Shown here: positions 27,938 to 36,670 of the stretch, piece by piece
How positions within the stretch are numbered: the first letter of the stretch is position 1
Layout: the number at the start of each line of letters is the position of its first letter
Origin: an uncultured Sphingosinicella sp.
GTDB taxonomy: Bacteria > Pseudomonadota > Alphaproteobacteria > Sphingomonadales > Sphingomonadaceae
DNA length: 64,000 bases
Assembly (NCBI RefSeq): GCF_902806315.1
Contig: NZ_CADCWD010000015.1
Coordinates: forward strand, 37,482 to 101,481
Reading direction: 5' to 3'
Notes under the pieces: generated by a model
Told to the model about the DNA's origin: nothing
Database searches by the model: none
Seen by the model: the letters and a program-made list of their open reading frames with translations, nothing else
Position numbers and translations under genes: made by a program

Positions 27938-29487
27938 GCGTCGACCTTCTTCTTCCTGAGCAGGATCAGAATGTCCTCGCGGTTGATGGCGCCGATCACC
28001 CAGGCGACCGCGAAATAGACGGCGCCGCCGACGCTCACCAGCGCGGCCACACCGATCAGACGCCGTCCGGTCGACCCAGCGAAGAAGCCGTCCAGTTGCT
28101 CGCGCACCAGATAGAGCGCGCCGGCCATGGCGGCGGCGGCGAGGATCTGGCGGATGATCCGGCTCCACAGCCATCCCTCGATCTGGAAATGGCCGCGCCT
28201 GGCGAGGATGACGTAGAGCATGAGCGCGTTCAGCCATGCCGACAGCGCAGTCGTGAAGGCCAAGGCGGCGATGCCCATCACCGGGATCAGCACGAAATTG
28301 AGGCCGACACCCACCACCAGCATCGCGGCGGCGATGATGATCGGCGTCTTCATGTCCTTGCGCGCGTAGAAGCCCGGCGCGAGCACCTTGATCAGCACAT
28401 AGGCGGGAAGGCCCGCAACGATGATCGACAGCACGAGCGCGGTGGTGGACGCGTCTTCGGCCGTGAACTTGCCGCCCTGGAACAGAGCCGAGACGATCGG
28501 CCCCGCCGTCACTGCCAGCGCGACCGCAGCGGGGAGGGTGAGCAGCATTGCAAGCTCGATCGCCTGGCTCTGCACGCGTGCCGCCGCGCCGCTGTCGCTG
28601 CTGATCACCGCGCGGCTGAGCGCGGGCAGGATCGCGGTTCCAAGCGCCGAGCCGATGATCGCCAGCGGAAGCTGGTTGAGCCGGTCGGCGAAGCCCAGAT
28701 AGACCAGCGAACCCTCGGGCAGGCTGGTCGCGAAAAAGGCATAAAAGGCCTGGCTGATGTAATAGATGCCGCCGCCCAGCGTCGCCGGCAGGATCAGCAC
28801 GACCAGCTCCCGCACGCCCGGCGTCATTCGCGGCCGCGTGAGCCGGAGCTTCACGCCCGCCGCATGCGCGCTTCCCCAGCACAAAGCGAGCTGGAGCACG
28901 CCGCCCGCGACGATGCCCCAGGCCATCGCCTGCGCCGTCCTCGCACCGCCTTCCGGCACCAGCAGCAAGGCGCCGATCAGCGCGATGTTGAGAAGCGAGG
29001 GGGCGAATGCTGCCGCTGAGAAGCGGGAAAGCGAATTGAGGACGCCGGAAAAGAGCGACACCAGGCAGATGAAGACGAGATACGGCATCGTGATCCGCGT
29101 CAGCAGGACGGCCAGCCCGAACTTGTCCGGCTGGTCGCTCCAGCCCGCCGCGATCACGCCGATAAAGGCGGGCATCGCGATCATGAAGATGATCGTGATG
29201 ATCATCAGCACCGGCAGGAACACCGCCAGCACTTCCTCCGCGAAGCGGCGCGCCTCCTCGTTGTCGTCCTTCATGCGCTGGCTGAACAAAGGCACGAAGC
29301 CCTGGCTGAAGGCGCCCTCGCCAAACAGCCTTCGGAACAGATTCGGGATCAGAAATGCGAGCGCGAACGCATCCGCCGCCATTCCCGCGCCCATGATCCG
29401 CGCGAAGATCATCTCGCGCGCAAAGCCGAGCACGCGGCTGACCATGGTCAGGCCGCCGATCGTGCCCGTCGCTTTCCAGAGATTCAT
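27934..29487 (-). CDS. murJ: Lipid II flippase MurJ
   Basis: A MOP-superfamily flippase that moves lipid II across the inner membrane for peptidoglycan synthesis. The 517-aa protein has about 14 hydrophobic segments. It starts [21 protein letters not shown] and has the conserved [18 protein letters not shown]. It overlaps trpS by four nt and follows secB by 26 nt, so secB-murJ-trpS may be one transcript. Confidence 0.96.
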   Translation of the reverse strand: MNLWKATGTIGGLTMVSRVLGFAREMIFARIMGAGMAADAFALAFLIPNLFRRLFGEGAFSQGFVPLFSQRMKDDNEEARRFAEEVLAVFLPVLMIITIIFMIAMPAFIGVIAAGWSDQPDKFGLAVLLTRITMPYLVFICLVSLFSGVLNSLSRFSAAAFAPSLLNIALIGALLLVPEGGARTAQAMAWGIVAGGVLQLALCWGSAHAAGVKLRLTRPRMTPGVRELVVLILPATLGGGIYYISQAFYAFFATSLPEGSLVYLGFADRLNQLPLAIIGSALGTAILPALSRAVISSDSGAAARVQSQAIELAMLLTLPAAVALAVTAGPIVSALFQGGKFTAEDASTTALVLSIIVAGLPAYVLIKVLAPGFYARKDMKTPIIIAAAMLVVGVGLNFVLIPVMGIAALAFTTALSAWLNALMLYVILARRGHFQIEGWLWSRIIRQILAAAAMAGALYLVREQLDGFFAGSTGRRLIGVAALVSVGGAVYFAVAWVIGAINREDILILLRKKKVDA

Positions 29488-29513
29488 GGGCCTGCTGCGC
29501 CCCTATTAGTGGT

Positions 29514-30050
29514 TCAGGCCTGGCCGGTGATCTCGCCGGCGGGGATGCCGGTGCCTTCCGACTGCATCTGCGCGGCGCGCTGCATGTAGAGCGCTCCGAA
29601 ATCGATGGGATCGAGCATCAGCGGCGGGAAGCCGCCGTCGCGGATCGCGTCCGCCACAACGCGGCGAGCGAAGGGGAAAAGCAGCCGCGGCGCTTCCGCC
29701 AGCATGAACGGCTGGAGCTGCTCGGGCGGCACGTTCTTGAGCGCGAACAGGCCGGCATAGACGAGCTCGACCTGGAACGCCGTCTTGCCCTCCGCGCGCG
29801 CGCCGATCTCGATCTTGAGCGAGACCTCGTGCACTTCCTCGTTGAGCTGCTGCGCGCCGATATTGAACTGGACGTCGATCTCCGGCTGGCTCTCCCACTG
29901 GTAGACGGCGGGCGCGTTCGGGTTCTCGAACGAAAGGTCCTTCACATATTGCGAGAGCAGGCCGACCTGCGGCGCAGTGTCCTCGCCATTGCCCAGCGGA
30001 TCGCCGACCCCGCCAAAGTCCATGCCGCCCATGCCTTCATCTTCGGCCAT
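29514..30050 (-). CDS. secB: Protein-export chaperone SecB
   Basis: A tetrameric cytosolic chaperone that delivers preproteins to SecA. The 178-aa protein contains [18 protein letters not shown], the hallmark [30 protein letters not shown], and [21 protein letters not shown] short acidic/Gly extension opens the protein. It is divergent from the Tim44-like gene, with about 185 nt between starts. Confidence 0.97.
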   Translation of the reverse strand: MAEDEGMGGMDFGGVGDPLGNGEDTAPQVGLLSQYVKDLSFENPNAPAVYQWESQPEIDVQFNIGAQQLNEEVHEVSLKIEIGARAEGKTAFQVELVYAGLFALKNVPPEQLQPFMLAEAPRLLFPFARRVVADAIRDGGFPPLMLDPIDFGALYMQRAAQMQSEGTGIPAGEITGQA

Positions 30051-30234
30051 TTTCTAAACCTTCGAGAGATATAGTGGAAACGTCGCGGCCAACCGGCCGA
30101 ACCTGCTGTGGCGGGCGGGTAGCAGGCGCGGCCCGGCCACGCAACATCGCGGGCCGAGGCGCGTTGCATATCCATCGTTTGAATCGCGCTGCCTTCGGGC
30201 CTATGTAGACTGTTGGCCTTTTCGGAGAATTCGG

Positions 30235-30882
30235 GTGAATATTGAGATTGTCCTGCTGGCGATGGTCGCCCTGTTCGTCGGCTTGCGGCTTTATGCCGTG
30301 CTCGGCCGCCGCACCGGCCATGAGCAGCAGCCGGTCACCCGGCCCGAGGCCGTTCCCGGCACCGAAACCGCGCCTCCGCTGGCCGATGCGGCCCCGGAGC
30401 GCAGCGAAGGCGGAGGGCTGGTCTATGAGGACGGCGCCGCCGGCGGCATCCGTGCCATCGTCGCAGCCGACAACAGCTTCGACGTCGCCCGCTTTCTGGA
30501 CGGCGCGCAGGGCGCCTACCGCATGATCCTGGAGGCGTTCTGGAAGGGCGACCGGCAGGAGCTCGCTTATCTGGCGAGCGGCGACGTGCTCGCCGCCTTC
30601 AACCAGTCGATCGACGAGCGCGAGGCGGCCGGCCACAAGCTCGACAACCGCCTGGTCTCGATCGAGCGCGCGGTGATCGAGGACGCCAGGCTCGAAGGCC
30701 GCGACGCCACCATCACCGTTCGCTTCGACGCCGACATCGCCGCGGTGACTCGCAACGAGGCGGGCGAGGTCGTCGCCGGCTCCCTCGAGGACGCCGTCTC
30801 CACCCACGACATCTGGACCTTCCGCCGCACCCTCGGCAGCCAGGACCCGAACTGGGCCCTCGTCGACACCGACGAGGCGTAA
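30235..30882 (+). CDS. Tim44/TimA-domain protein with N-terminal membrane anchor
   Basis: A 215-aa protein. One N-terminal transmembrane helix (IVLLAMVALFVGLRLYAVLG) is followed by a Pro/Ala-rich linker. A C-terminal Tim44-like domain starts around residue 80 (FDVARFLDGAQGAYRMILEA, then HKLDNRLVSIERAVIEDA). Its position facing secB is usual in sphingomonads and suggests a role in protein translocation or membrane quality control, which is inference. The start is GTG at 30235. Confidence 0.88.
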   Translation: MNIEIVLLAMVALFVGLRLYAVLGRRTGHEQQPVTRPEAVPGTETAPPLADAAPERSEGGGLVYEDGAAGGIRAIVAADNSFDVARFLDGAQGAYRMILEAFWKGDRQELAYLASGDVLAAFNQSIDEREAAGHKLDNRLVSIERAVIEDARLEGRDATITVRFDADIAAVTRNEAGEVVAGSLEDAVSTHDIWTFRRTLGSQDPNWALVDTDEA

Positions 30883-30934
30883 GACGCACAAAGACGGGCG
30901 GCGAGGCGAAGCCGCCCGGCCCGAAGCTTTGGGA

Positions 30935-31186
30935 TCAACCCTCTGCTTCGCGAATGAAGGCCGCCTCACCGCCGACACGCGCCGCGAGCTTGCCGAGCCA
31001 CACGAGCACCACGATCGCCAGCACGGTCGCGAGGATGGCATAGGTATAGAGCCCGGCCAGGCTGTCGCCGAGACCAAGCATCGCGAGAGTTGCCTTGATC
31101 GCCTCGTTCCAGGCGAGAGCGGCGACCAGCCCGAAGGATGCCGAGGCGAGAGCAATCATGGTCTGAATGAAAGCGCGGTGGTTCAC
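30935..31186 (-). CDS. DUF5654-like small membrane protein
   Basis: An 83-aa protein with two hydrophobic helices. It contains FIQTMIALASASFGLVAALA followed by WNEAIKATLAMLG and the helix YTYAILATVLAIVVLVWLG, a pattern I associate with DUF5654. The GTG at 31186 follows GGAGAAG with a five-nt spacer; a TTG at 31225 is possible but has a weaker context. Convergent with tim44. Function is unknown. Confidence 0.68.
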   Translation of the reverse strand: MNHRAFIQTMIALASASFGLVAALAWNEAIKATLAMLGLGDSLAGLYTYAILATVLAIVVLVWLGKLAARVGGEAAFIREAEG

Positions 31187-31215
31187 GAACTTCTCCGGTC
31201 TGAAGGTTGAGGACG

Positions 31216-31389
31216 GTGCGTACAAAGCTCAGCATATGCCTCAAGAAGGTCCGCTTCGTCTCCTCGGCGGACGCAGATCTCGCCGCGTCCCGCTCAACCC
31301 TTCCGCTCCGGCCATACCGCTGTGACAGGTGCCAGCGCTTCCATCTCACCAGCCGAACCAAGGGCAAGCGAATGAAGCGGCCGGCTTAA
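31216..31389 (+). CDS. Small CxxC/HLTSR-motif protein
   Basis: A 57-aa basic protein (start GTG 31216; TTG at 31207 is also possible). The N-terminus contains KVRFVSSADADLAA, and the C-terminus reads LRPYRCDRCQRFHLTSRTKG. Small proteins with a YRCxxCxxxHLTS core recur in alphaproteobacteria and phages without a known function. One CxxC plus the His suggests metal binding. It diverges from the DUF5654 gene; the starts are 29 nt apart. Confidence 0.6.
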   Translation: MRTKLSICLKKVRFVSSADADLAASRSTLPLRPYRCDRCQRFHLTSRTKGKRMKRPA

Positions 31390-31430
31390 GTGCGGACGAG
31401 ACGCTTAGGCTAGCGATCCATTGTGGACAT

Positions 31431-34061
31431 TCAGGAAGGTTGAGCGATCGCTTCCTGAAGAGCCTTGGTGACACCATCCACCGAGTAAGGCTTGCGCAGC
31501 AGCGTGAAACCGTGGGTCCCTTCCTCCGCGATGACGTGGCTGTACCCGCTGGTGAGGACGATCGGCAGGTTCGGGCGCCTCGAACGCACCTCTTTCGCGA
31601 GATCCACTCCGCTCATGCCGGGCATCACGACGTCTGAAAAGACGACCTCGACGCCACCGTCGTCGCTCGCCAAAAAGTCGAGGGCAGCCTGAGCATCCGC
31701 CACCCAGATAGACTGATAGCCGAGTTCGTTCAGAAGATCGCTTGCGAAGGCGCCAACATCCTCATTGTCTTCGACGACCAGAACGCGTCCGCGCGCGGCC
31801 CGCTCCGTCTTTTCAGGCTGAGCATCTCCGGCAGCGGTCGGACGCTGGCGCTCCACCTTGGGGAGGTAGAGCGTGAACATCGCGCCTCCGCCTGGATGGT
31901 TCGACACTCGGATGTCACCGCCGGACTGCTTTGCGAAGCCGAACACCTGGCTGAGCCCCAGGCCCGTTCCATGCCCGACACCCTTGGTCGTGAAGAAAGG
32001 CTCGAAGATCCGGTCCATCTTGTCGGCGTCCACTCCCGATCCCGTGTCCGAGACCGAGATGGCGACGAACTCGCCGGCCGCTTCTTCCTGACCGTGCGAT
32101 GCTGGCAGCCCGTCCGCCGCAGACACCGAGATCGTCAAACGTCCTTCACCGTCCATCGCATCGCGCGCATTCACGCTCATGTTCAGGATGGCCGTTTCGA
32201 GCTGGTTAGGGTCCACCTCGACATAGCAGGGGTCGCATTCGGCCTCCACGACCACTTGAATGCGCGAGCCCATGACCGGACGCAGCATCTCCGTCTCGGC
32301 CCGGATGCGTTCAACCACGTCGAAGACAATCGGCTCCAATGCTTGGCGCCGGGCGAACGCCAATAGCTGCGAGGTCAGCTTGGCGGCCCGATCCGCCGTT
32401 TGAGCTATGGCGTCTACGTATCGGGCTCGTTTCTCTTCTGTCAGGTTCGGGCGGCTCAGCATGTCCGCGCTTCCCCGGATCACGGTCAGCAGGTTGTTGA
32501 AGTCGTGAGCGACACCTCCGGTCAGCTGGCCGATCGCCTCCATTTTCTGCGCGTGGCGGAGCGCCTCGTGAGCGTCTTCGAGCTCTGTGGTCCTCTCCAG
32601 AACGCGCTTCTCAAGCCCTTCGTTCGCGCGTTCGGCGGCTTGGAAGAGTCGTGCATTGTCGATGGCGATGGCAGCCTGAGCAGCCAGCCCGTCCATCAAG
32701 CGTTGTGATCGCTCGCTAAAAACATCCGGCTCGCCATGGCCGAAGAACAGGCCCCCCAGGACCTCTCCTGATCGCGAGGCGACCGGGACCGAGAGATAGC
32801 TGCGCACGGGCAAGTGGCCCTTCGGCATCCCTTTGTGCGGCGCATTCTTGCCGTACCTCGCATCCTTCGTGATGTCCGCCGAGCGTATGGCGCCTTCCCC
32901 GGCGAACGTCGGCGCGAAGATCGGCGTCGGACGCGGCATGCCAAAATTCTCGAAGTCGGACATCTTCGCCCCTGCCAAGGCGTAGAGCATCAAGCGCTCA
33001 CCATCTTCCCGCTCAACATTGTAGAAGAAGGCACCAAACTGGGCGCCGGTCAGCTCGACCCCCGCGTCGACAACGAGCTGCACAACCTTATCGAGATTGA
33101 GCTCGGCCGCGACTTCCGCGCCTGTTCGATTGAGCACCTCAAGCGCGTGCCGCTCGTCCGCAAGGCGATCCAAGGTCGTTGCGAGCTCGTCATCGGCTGC
33201 CTTTTCAGCTGATATGTCACGAACTTCGATGATCGTGCCGATCGTTTTCGAAACTTCGTCGCGGATCGGGCTCGCCGTGAACTCTACGGGGTAGAAGCTC
33301 CCATTTTTGTGCACGAACACTTCCTCGCCCCGGACATTGTTGTCCTCGGGAAATGCCCTGTCGATCGCGCATTCGCTCAAGGGAAAGTGGGACCCGTCGG
33401 GGCGCGTATGATGGATCACGTCGTGGAGCGGCCGACCCTGTGTCTCCGCCAGCGTAAAGCCTGTCAGCCTCTCGGCGGCGGCATTCATGTAGGAGCAGTG
33501 TTGTTTGTCATCCATCAGGAAGATGGCTACGCTTGCGTTGTTGAGCACAGCGTCGAGCTGACGTTCCGCTTGTTGCCGGGCGACCTCGGCTTGGCTGTTG
33601 GCAGTGACGTCGATGCCTTCCGCGAAAATCCCCGTCACCTCGCCTGCGGGGTCTTTGATCGGCTGATACACAAAGCTCACGTAGCGGCGCTCCGAGGCCG
33701 CTCCGTCCGAACCTGGAAGTTCGACCGGTACGCTGTGCGCCGAGAACGGCTCGCCGCTGGCATAAACCCGGTCGAGGAGGGCCAGGAAGCCTTGTGCCTC
33801 GAGCTCCGGCATCGCGTCTTTGGCGGATCGCCCGATCAAATCCTCTCTGCCGACCAGCCGGCGGTACGCCGCATTGGTCACTTCAAAGATGTGGTCGGGA
33901 CCTCGCACGACCGCGATGCAGCCTGGGGCAGCCTCGAACAGATCAGCCAAGTTAGCGTCTTCTCCCATCGGATGAGTCCAGCCGTCGTACGCAATGTTTG
34001 CGGCCGATCCTGCAACCTCATGTATAGGCACGTGAATTTGAGGCAAGTCTGGGTTCGGCAC
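31431..34061 (-). CDS. Hybrid sensor histidine kinase (PAS-PAS-GAF-HisKA-HATPase-REC)
   Basis: A soluble multi-domain kinase of 876 aa with no transmembrane segment. The order is PAS (about 37-155, DLFEAAPGCIAVVRGPDHIF), PAS with PAC (about 165-290, NNASVAIFLMDDKQHCSYMN), and GAF (about 315-475). A coiled coil follows, then HisKA with the phospho-His in GGVAHDFNNLL and HATPase motifs NMSVNARDAM, DTGSGVD and GHGTGLGLSQV. The REC domain has VVEDNEDVG, the phospho-Asp in FSDVVMPGMSG and the LLRKPY lysine. The start is GTG 34061; ATG 33968 would omit 31 residues. No dedicated HPt or output regulator is adjacent. It diverges from the BLUF gene. Confidence 0.92.
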   Translation of the reverse strand: MPNPDLPQIHVPIHEVAGSAANIAYDGWTHPMGEDANLADLFEAAPGCIAVVRGPDHIFEVTNAAYRRLVGREDLIGRSAKDAMPELEAQGFLALLDRVYASGEPFSAHSVPVELPGSDGAASERRYVSFVYQPIKDPAGEVTGIFAEGIDVTANSQAEVARQQAERQLDAVLNNASVAIFLMDDKQHCSYMNAAAERLTGFTLAETQGRPLHDVIHHTRPDGSHFPLSECAIDRAFPEDNNVRGEEVFVHKNGSFYPVEFTASPIRDEVSKTIGTIIEVRDISAEKAADDELATTLDRLADERHALEVLNRTGAEVAAELNLDKVVQLVVDAGVELTGAQFGAFFYNVEREDGERLMLYALAGAKMSDFENFGMPRPTPIFAPTFAGEGAIRSADITKDARYGKNAPHKGMPKGHLPVRSYLSVPVASRSGEVLGGLFFGHGEPDVFSERSQRLMDGLAAQAAIAIDNARLFQAAERANEGLEKRVLERTTELEDAHEALRHAQKMEAIGQLTGGVAHDFNNLLTVIRGSADMLSRPNLTEEKRARYVDAIAQTADRAAKLTSQLLAFARRQALEPIVFDVVERIRAETEMLRPVMGSRIQVVVEAECDPCYVEVDPNQLETAILNMSVNARDAMDGEGRLTISVSAADGLPASHGQEEAAGEFVAISVSDTGSGVDADKMDRIFEPFFTTKGVGHGTGLGLSQVFGFAKQSGGDIRVSNHPGGGAMFTLYLPKVERQRPTAAGDAQPEKTERAARGRVLVVEDNEDVGAFASDLLNELGYQSIWVADAQAALDFLASDDGGVEVVFSDVVMPGMSGVDLAKEVRSRRPNLPIVLTSGYSHVIAEEGTHGFTLLRKPYSVDGVTKALQEAIAQPS

Positions 34062-34114
34062 GAAGCAGGGCAGAAATTCCCGCTCGCGTGCCGCGCTTAG
34101 CGAAACGAGGCCCT

Positions 34115-34531
34115 ATGATCACCTCTCTGCTTTACGTTAGCCGAAGCACATTGGTCCTGCCGGAGCAGGGAAAAGAACTCGACGCCATCGTCGAGGTGGG
34201 GCGTTCAAGAAACGAGAGCTTGAATGTCACAGGTGCCTTGATCTTCACGAGGCGCCACTTCGCGCAGATCCTCGAAGGGTCCGCAGCCGCGGTCGACGAG
34301 CTGATGACGAGCATCAGCGCGGATTCCAGGCACTCGGATGTGGACGTGATAGACGTAAGGGAAGTCCGCGGCGGTCAATTCGTGCGGTGGAGCTTGGCCT
34401 ATTCCGGCTTTGCCACTTACGTGGACGAGCACATCGTTGCCCTCATCGATCGGCCTTCCGGGGACGCTGCGACCCTCAAAGTGAAAGACCTTCGGCGCCT
34501 GATCCTGGACCTGGCGATCGCCAGCGGCTGA
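34115..34531 (+). CDS. BLUF-domain blue-light (FAD) sensor protein
   Basis: A 138-aa stand-alone BLUF protein, predicted to bind FAD and switch under blue light. The flavin-site residues are present: Tyr7 (SLLYVSRST), Asn33 (RSRNESLNVTG), Gln51 (FAQILEGSA) and a Trp at about 92 (GGQFVRWSL). DSRHSDVDVI is the family's DxRH segment. The position usually held by Met after Trp is Leu. A tail of about 40 aa after the BLUF core has no recognised output domain. The ATG at 34115 follows ACGAGG. Its start lies 53 nt from the divergent hybrid kinase. Confidence 0.92.
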   Translation: MITSLLYVSRSTLVLPEQGKELDAIVEVGRSRNESLNVTGALIFTRRHFAQILEGSAAAVDELMTSISADSRHSDVDVIDVREVRGGQFVRWSLAYSGFATYVDEHIVALIDRPSGDAATLKVKDLRRLILDLAIASG

Positions 34532-34808
34532 TCGCGAGTGATAGCGCACTGAAACCGGCGCATCCGCATCCTGCAAGCTGCACAGGCCGCTGGGGCGGAG
34601 ACTGGATAAGCTGGGCGAGGCCTTGATCAGTCGCTTCAATCCTCGCCGCATCCTCGGAACACCTCACGAACGCAACGATCCGGCTCCGAAACCAAAGAGA
34701 TAGCTTTCCTACAGACGCGCACTTGTGCATGCTGCGTGCGTGGGGGCAGTTCAGTCAGTCAGCGTATCCGCGCCTGCAAAGGCCGCGCGAAAGGGTAGAG
34801 GAGCTCTC

Positions 34809-36062
34809 TTGGGGAGTGATCACCCCGCGATTCCATATGACTTTCGTCCCACTCGTCCCGCTCGTCACTTTCGCTCCCGCGCCGGGTTCATCCTCGCGGC
34901 GAGCTTCTCACTAGGCAGCTGCATCCCCACCGTTCGGCAGGCGCCACCGCAGCCCGCGCCGGTGCCCGCACCGACGGTGACTCCGAAGCCGGTTCCACAC
35001 AACGCAGTCGCTGCCGGCGTAAAGCCGGGTCCCGGCATTCCAGGGTCGCTCGTGGGTCCCAAGGCCGCCGCTGCGCTCGCTGCCTTCCGCATCAGCTGTC
35101 CTTCGCTGATGAAGCGCGAGGATGCATCGGGTCTCACGCGCCCGAGCGACTGGTGGCCGGCCTGCGACGCCGCCGCCAATTGGTCGGATGCGGACGCCGC
35201 CGGCTTCTTCGCCGCGCATTTCGAGCCGGTCGAAGTGGGCGGCGGGACGAGCTTCATCACCGGCTATTTCGAACCGCAGATCCGCGGATCGCGCACCCGC
35301 ATGCCGGGCTATGAGGTTCCGGTCTACAGCCCGCCAACCGACCTCGTCGAGCAGGACGCCGCCACGGCCGAGGCGACGGGGACGCCGCGCCGCGGGCGGA
35401 TGGTCAATGGCGTCATCGTTCCTTATTTCGAACGCTCCGAGATCGTCGGCGGCGCGCTGGCCGGGCGCGGCCTCGAAATCGGCTATGCGGCCGACGAGAT
35501 CGAATTCTTCTTTCTCCAGATCCAGGGATCAGGACGCCTGCTGCTGCCGGACGGCGGAGTGATGCGGATCGGCTATGCGGGGCAGAACGGCCGCGAATAT
35601 GTCGGCATCGGCAAGCTCCTCAAGGATCGCGGCCTGATCACCGACGGCAGCATGCAAGGGATCGTCGCCTGGCTGCGCGCGAACCCGGAAGCCGGCCGCG
35701 CGATCATGAATGAGAATAAGAGCTACATCTTCTTCAAGGAGCTGACCGGCGCGGGACCGCTTGGTGCGCTTGGCCGCCCGGTGACGGGCAACGTCACGGT
35801 CGCCGCCGATCCCAAGTTTGTGCCCTTGGGCGCCCCCGTTTTGCTGCAGGTCGATCGGCCGGAAGTGAATGGTCTGTGGATCGCGCAGGATACCGGCGGC
35901 GCGATCAAAGGGGCAAATCGCTTCGACACCTTCTGGGGTGCTGGCGAGGAGGCCGCCAGGATCGCCGGCGGCATGCTGGCGCGGGGCAACGCCCTCATCC
36001 TGCTGCCCAAGGGAAGCCTTGCTCGGCTCGGAGCCGAAGCTGCCCCGTCCCCTCAGCGCTGA
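34809..36062 (+). CDS. mltA: Membrane-bound lytic murein transglycosylase A
   Basis: Cleaves peptidoglycan glycan strands, forming 1,6-anhydroMurNAc. The protein contains a hydrophobic FILAASFSLGSC lipobox-like signal, a Pro-rich linker, the MltA barrel domain (FITGYFEPQIRGSRT, EIEFFFLQIQGSGRL) and the 3D domain with the catalytic Asp in LWIAQDTGGAIKGANRFDTF. The start is uncertain. TTG at 34809 has GAGGAG five to six nt upstream and gives 417 aa; GTG at 34725 gives 445. Either leaves a long n-region before the signal. Its end overlaps smr. Confidence 0.9.
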   Translation: MGSDHPAIPYDFRPTRPARHFRSRAGFILAASFSLGSCIPTVRQAPPQPAPVPAPTVTPKPVPHNAVAAGVKPGPGIPGSLVGPKAAAALAAFRISCPSLMKREDASGLTRPSDWWPACDAAANWSDADAAGFFAAHFEPVEVGGGTSFITGYFEPQIRGSRTRMPGYEVPVYSPPTDLVEQDAATAEATGTPRRGRMVNGVIVPYFERSEIVGGALAGRGLEIGYAADEIEFFFLQIQGSGRLLLPDGGVMRIGYAGQNGREYVGIGKLLKDRGLITDGSMQGIVAWLRANPEAGRAIMNENKSYIFFKELTGAGPLGALGRPVTGNVTVAADPKFVPLGAPVLLQVDRPEVNGLWIAQDTGGAIKGANRFDTFWGAGEEAARIAGGMLARGNALILLPKGSLARLGAEAAPSPQR

Positions 36063-36564
36063 GGAGCGCGCGCTCTGGGCGCGGGTGATCGCAAGCGTCT
36101 GCCCGCTCCACGGTCCCGCCGAACCTCCCCCGCCAGCCGAACCTCAACCCGCTCCGCCGCTGCCCGCCCGCACAGCCGTCCGCCCTGAACCTAGGCCCGT
36201 CGTCCAGCCGTCCCGCTCCAGGCCCGGCGAGACGCTGGACGGGAGCTGGGACCGCCGCCTTTCCCGCGGGCTCGTCCAGCCCGACGTGACCGTCGACCTC
36301 CACGGCCACAGCCTCGCCGGCGCCTATGCCTTGCTCGACAGCCGCCTGGAGCAGGCGATCGCGATCGGCGCTCGCATTCTCCTGCTCGTCACTGGCAAGC
36401 CGCCCAAGGGCGAGCCTCCCATCGCCCGCGGCCGCATCCGGGCCGCCGTGGGCGACTGGCTCGCCGCCTCCCGCCACGCCGGCAGCATCGCCGCCGTCCG
36501 CGGCGCCCATCCGCGCCATGGCGGCACCGGCGCCCTCTACATTGTGCTGCGCCGCCGCCGTTAG
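36019..36564 (+). CDS. Smr/MutS2-domain protein
   Basis: A 181-aa protein with a Pro-rich N-terminal half and a C-terminal Smr domain. The domain shows VDLHGHSLAGAYALLDSRL, ILLLVTGKP and the terminal VRGAHPRHGGTGALYIVLRR. Smr domains bind or nick DNA or RNA, but this lineage's target is unknown. The start is most likely TTG at 36019 behind AAGGGAAG, overlapping mltA by 44 nt; the frame is open further upstream inside mltA. mltA-smr after tim44 is the usual sphingomonad order. Confidence 0.85.
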   Translation: MLGSEPKLPRPLSAEERALWARVIASVCPLHGPAEPPPPAEPQPAPPLPARTAVRPEPRPVVQPSRSRPGETLDGSWDRRLSRGLVQPDVTVDLHGHSLAGAYALLDSRLEQAIAIGARILLLVTGKPPKGEPPIARGRIRAAVGDWLAASRHAGSIAAVRGAHPRHGGTGALYIVLRRRR

Positions 36565-36670
36565 CCGCCCGCAAACCATTCTTTAAGCGCAGGCAACTAT
36601 GCTTTCGGGCGAGGCATGATCGGGGGGTCGTGCCGCACTGCGATCTAGAGGGGTCGGTACGGCGGCAGGC

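Noticed and set aside
30935..34724. A mobile element carrying the BLUF/kinase genes
   Set aside because: No transposase, integrase, terminal inverted repeats or target duplications were found at the edges, so only an accessory module is claimed.
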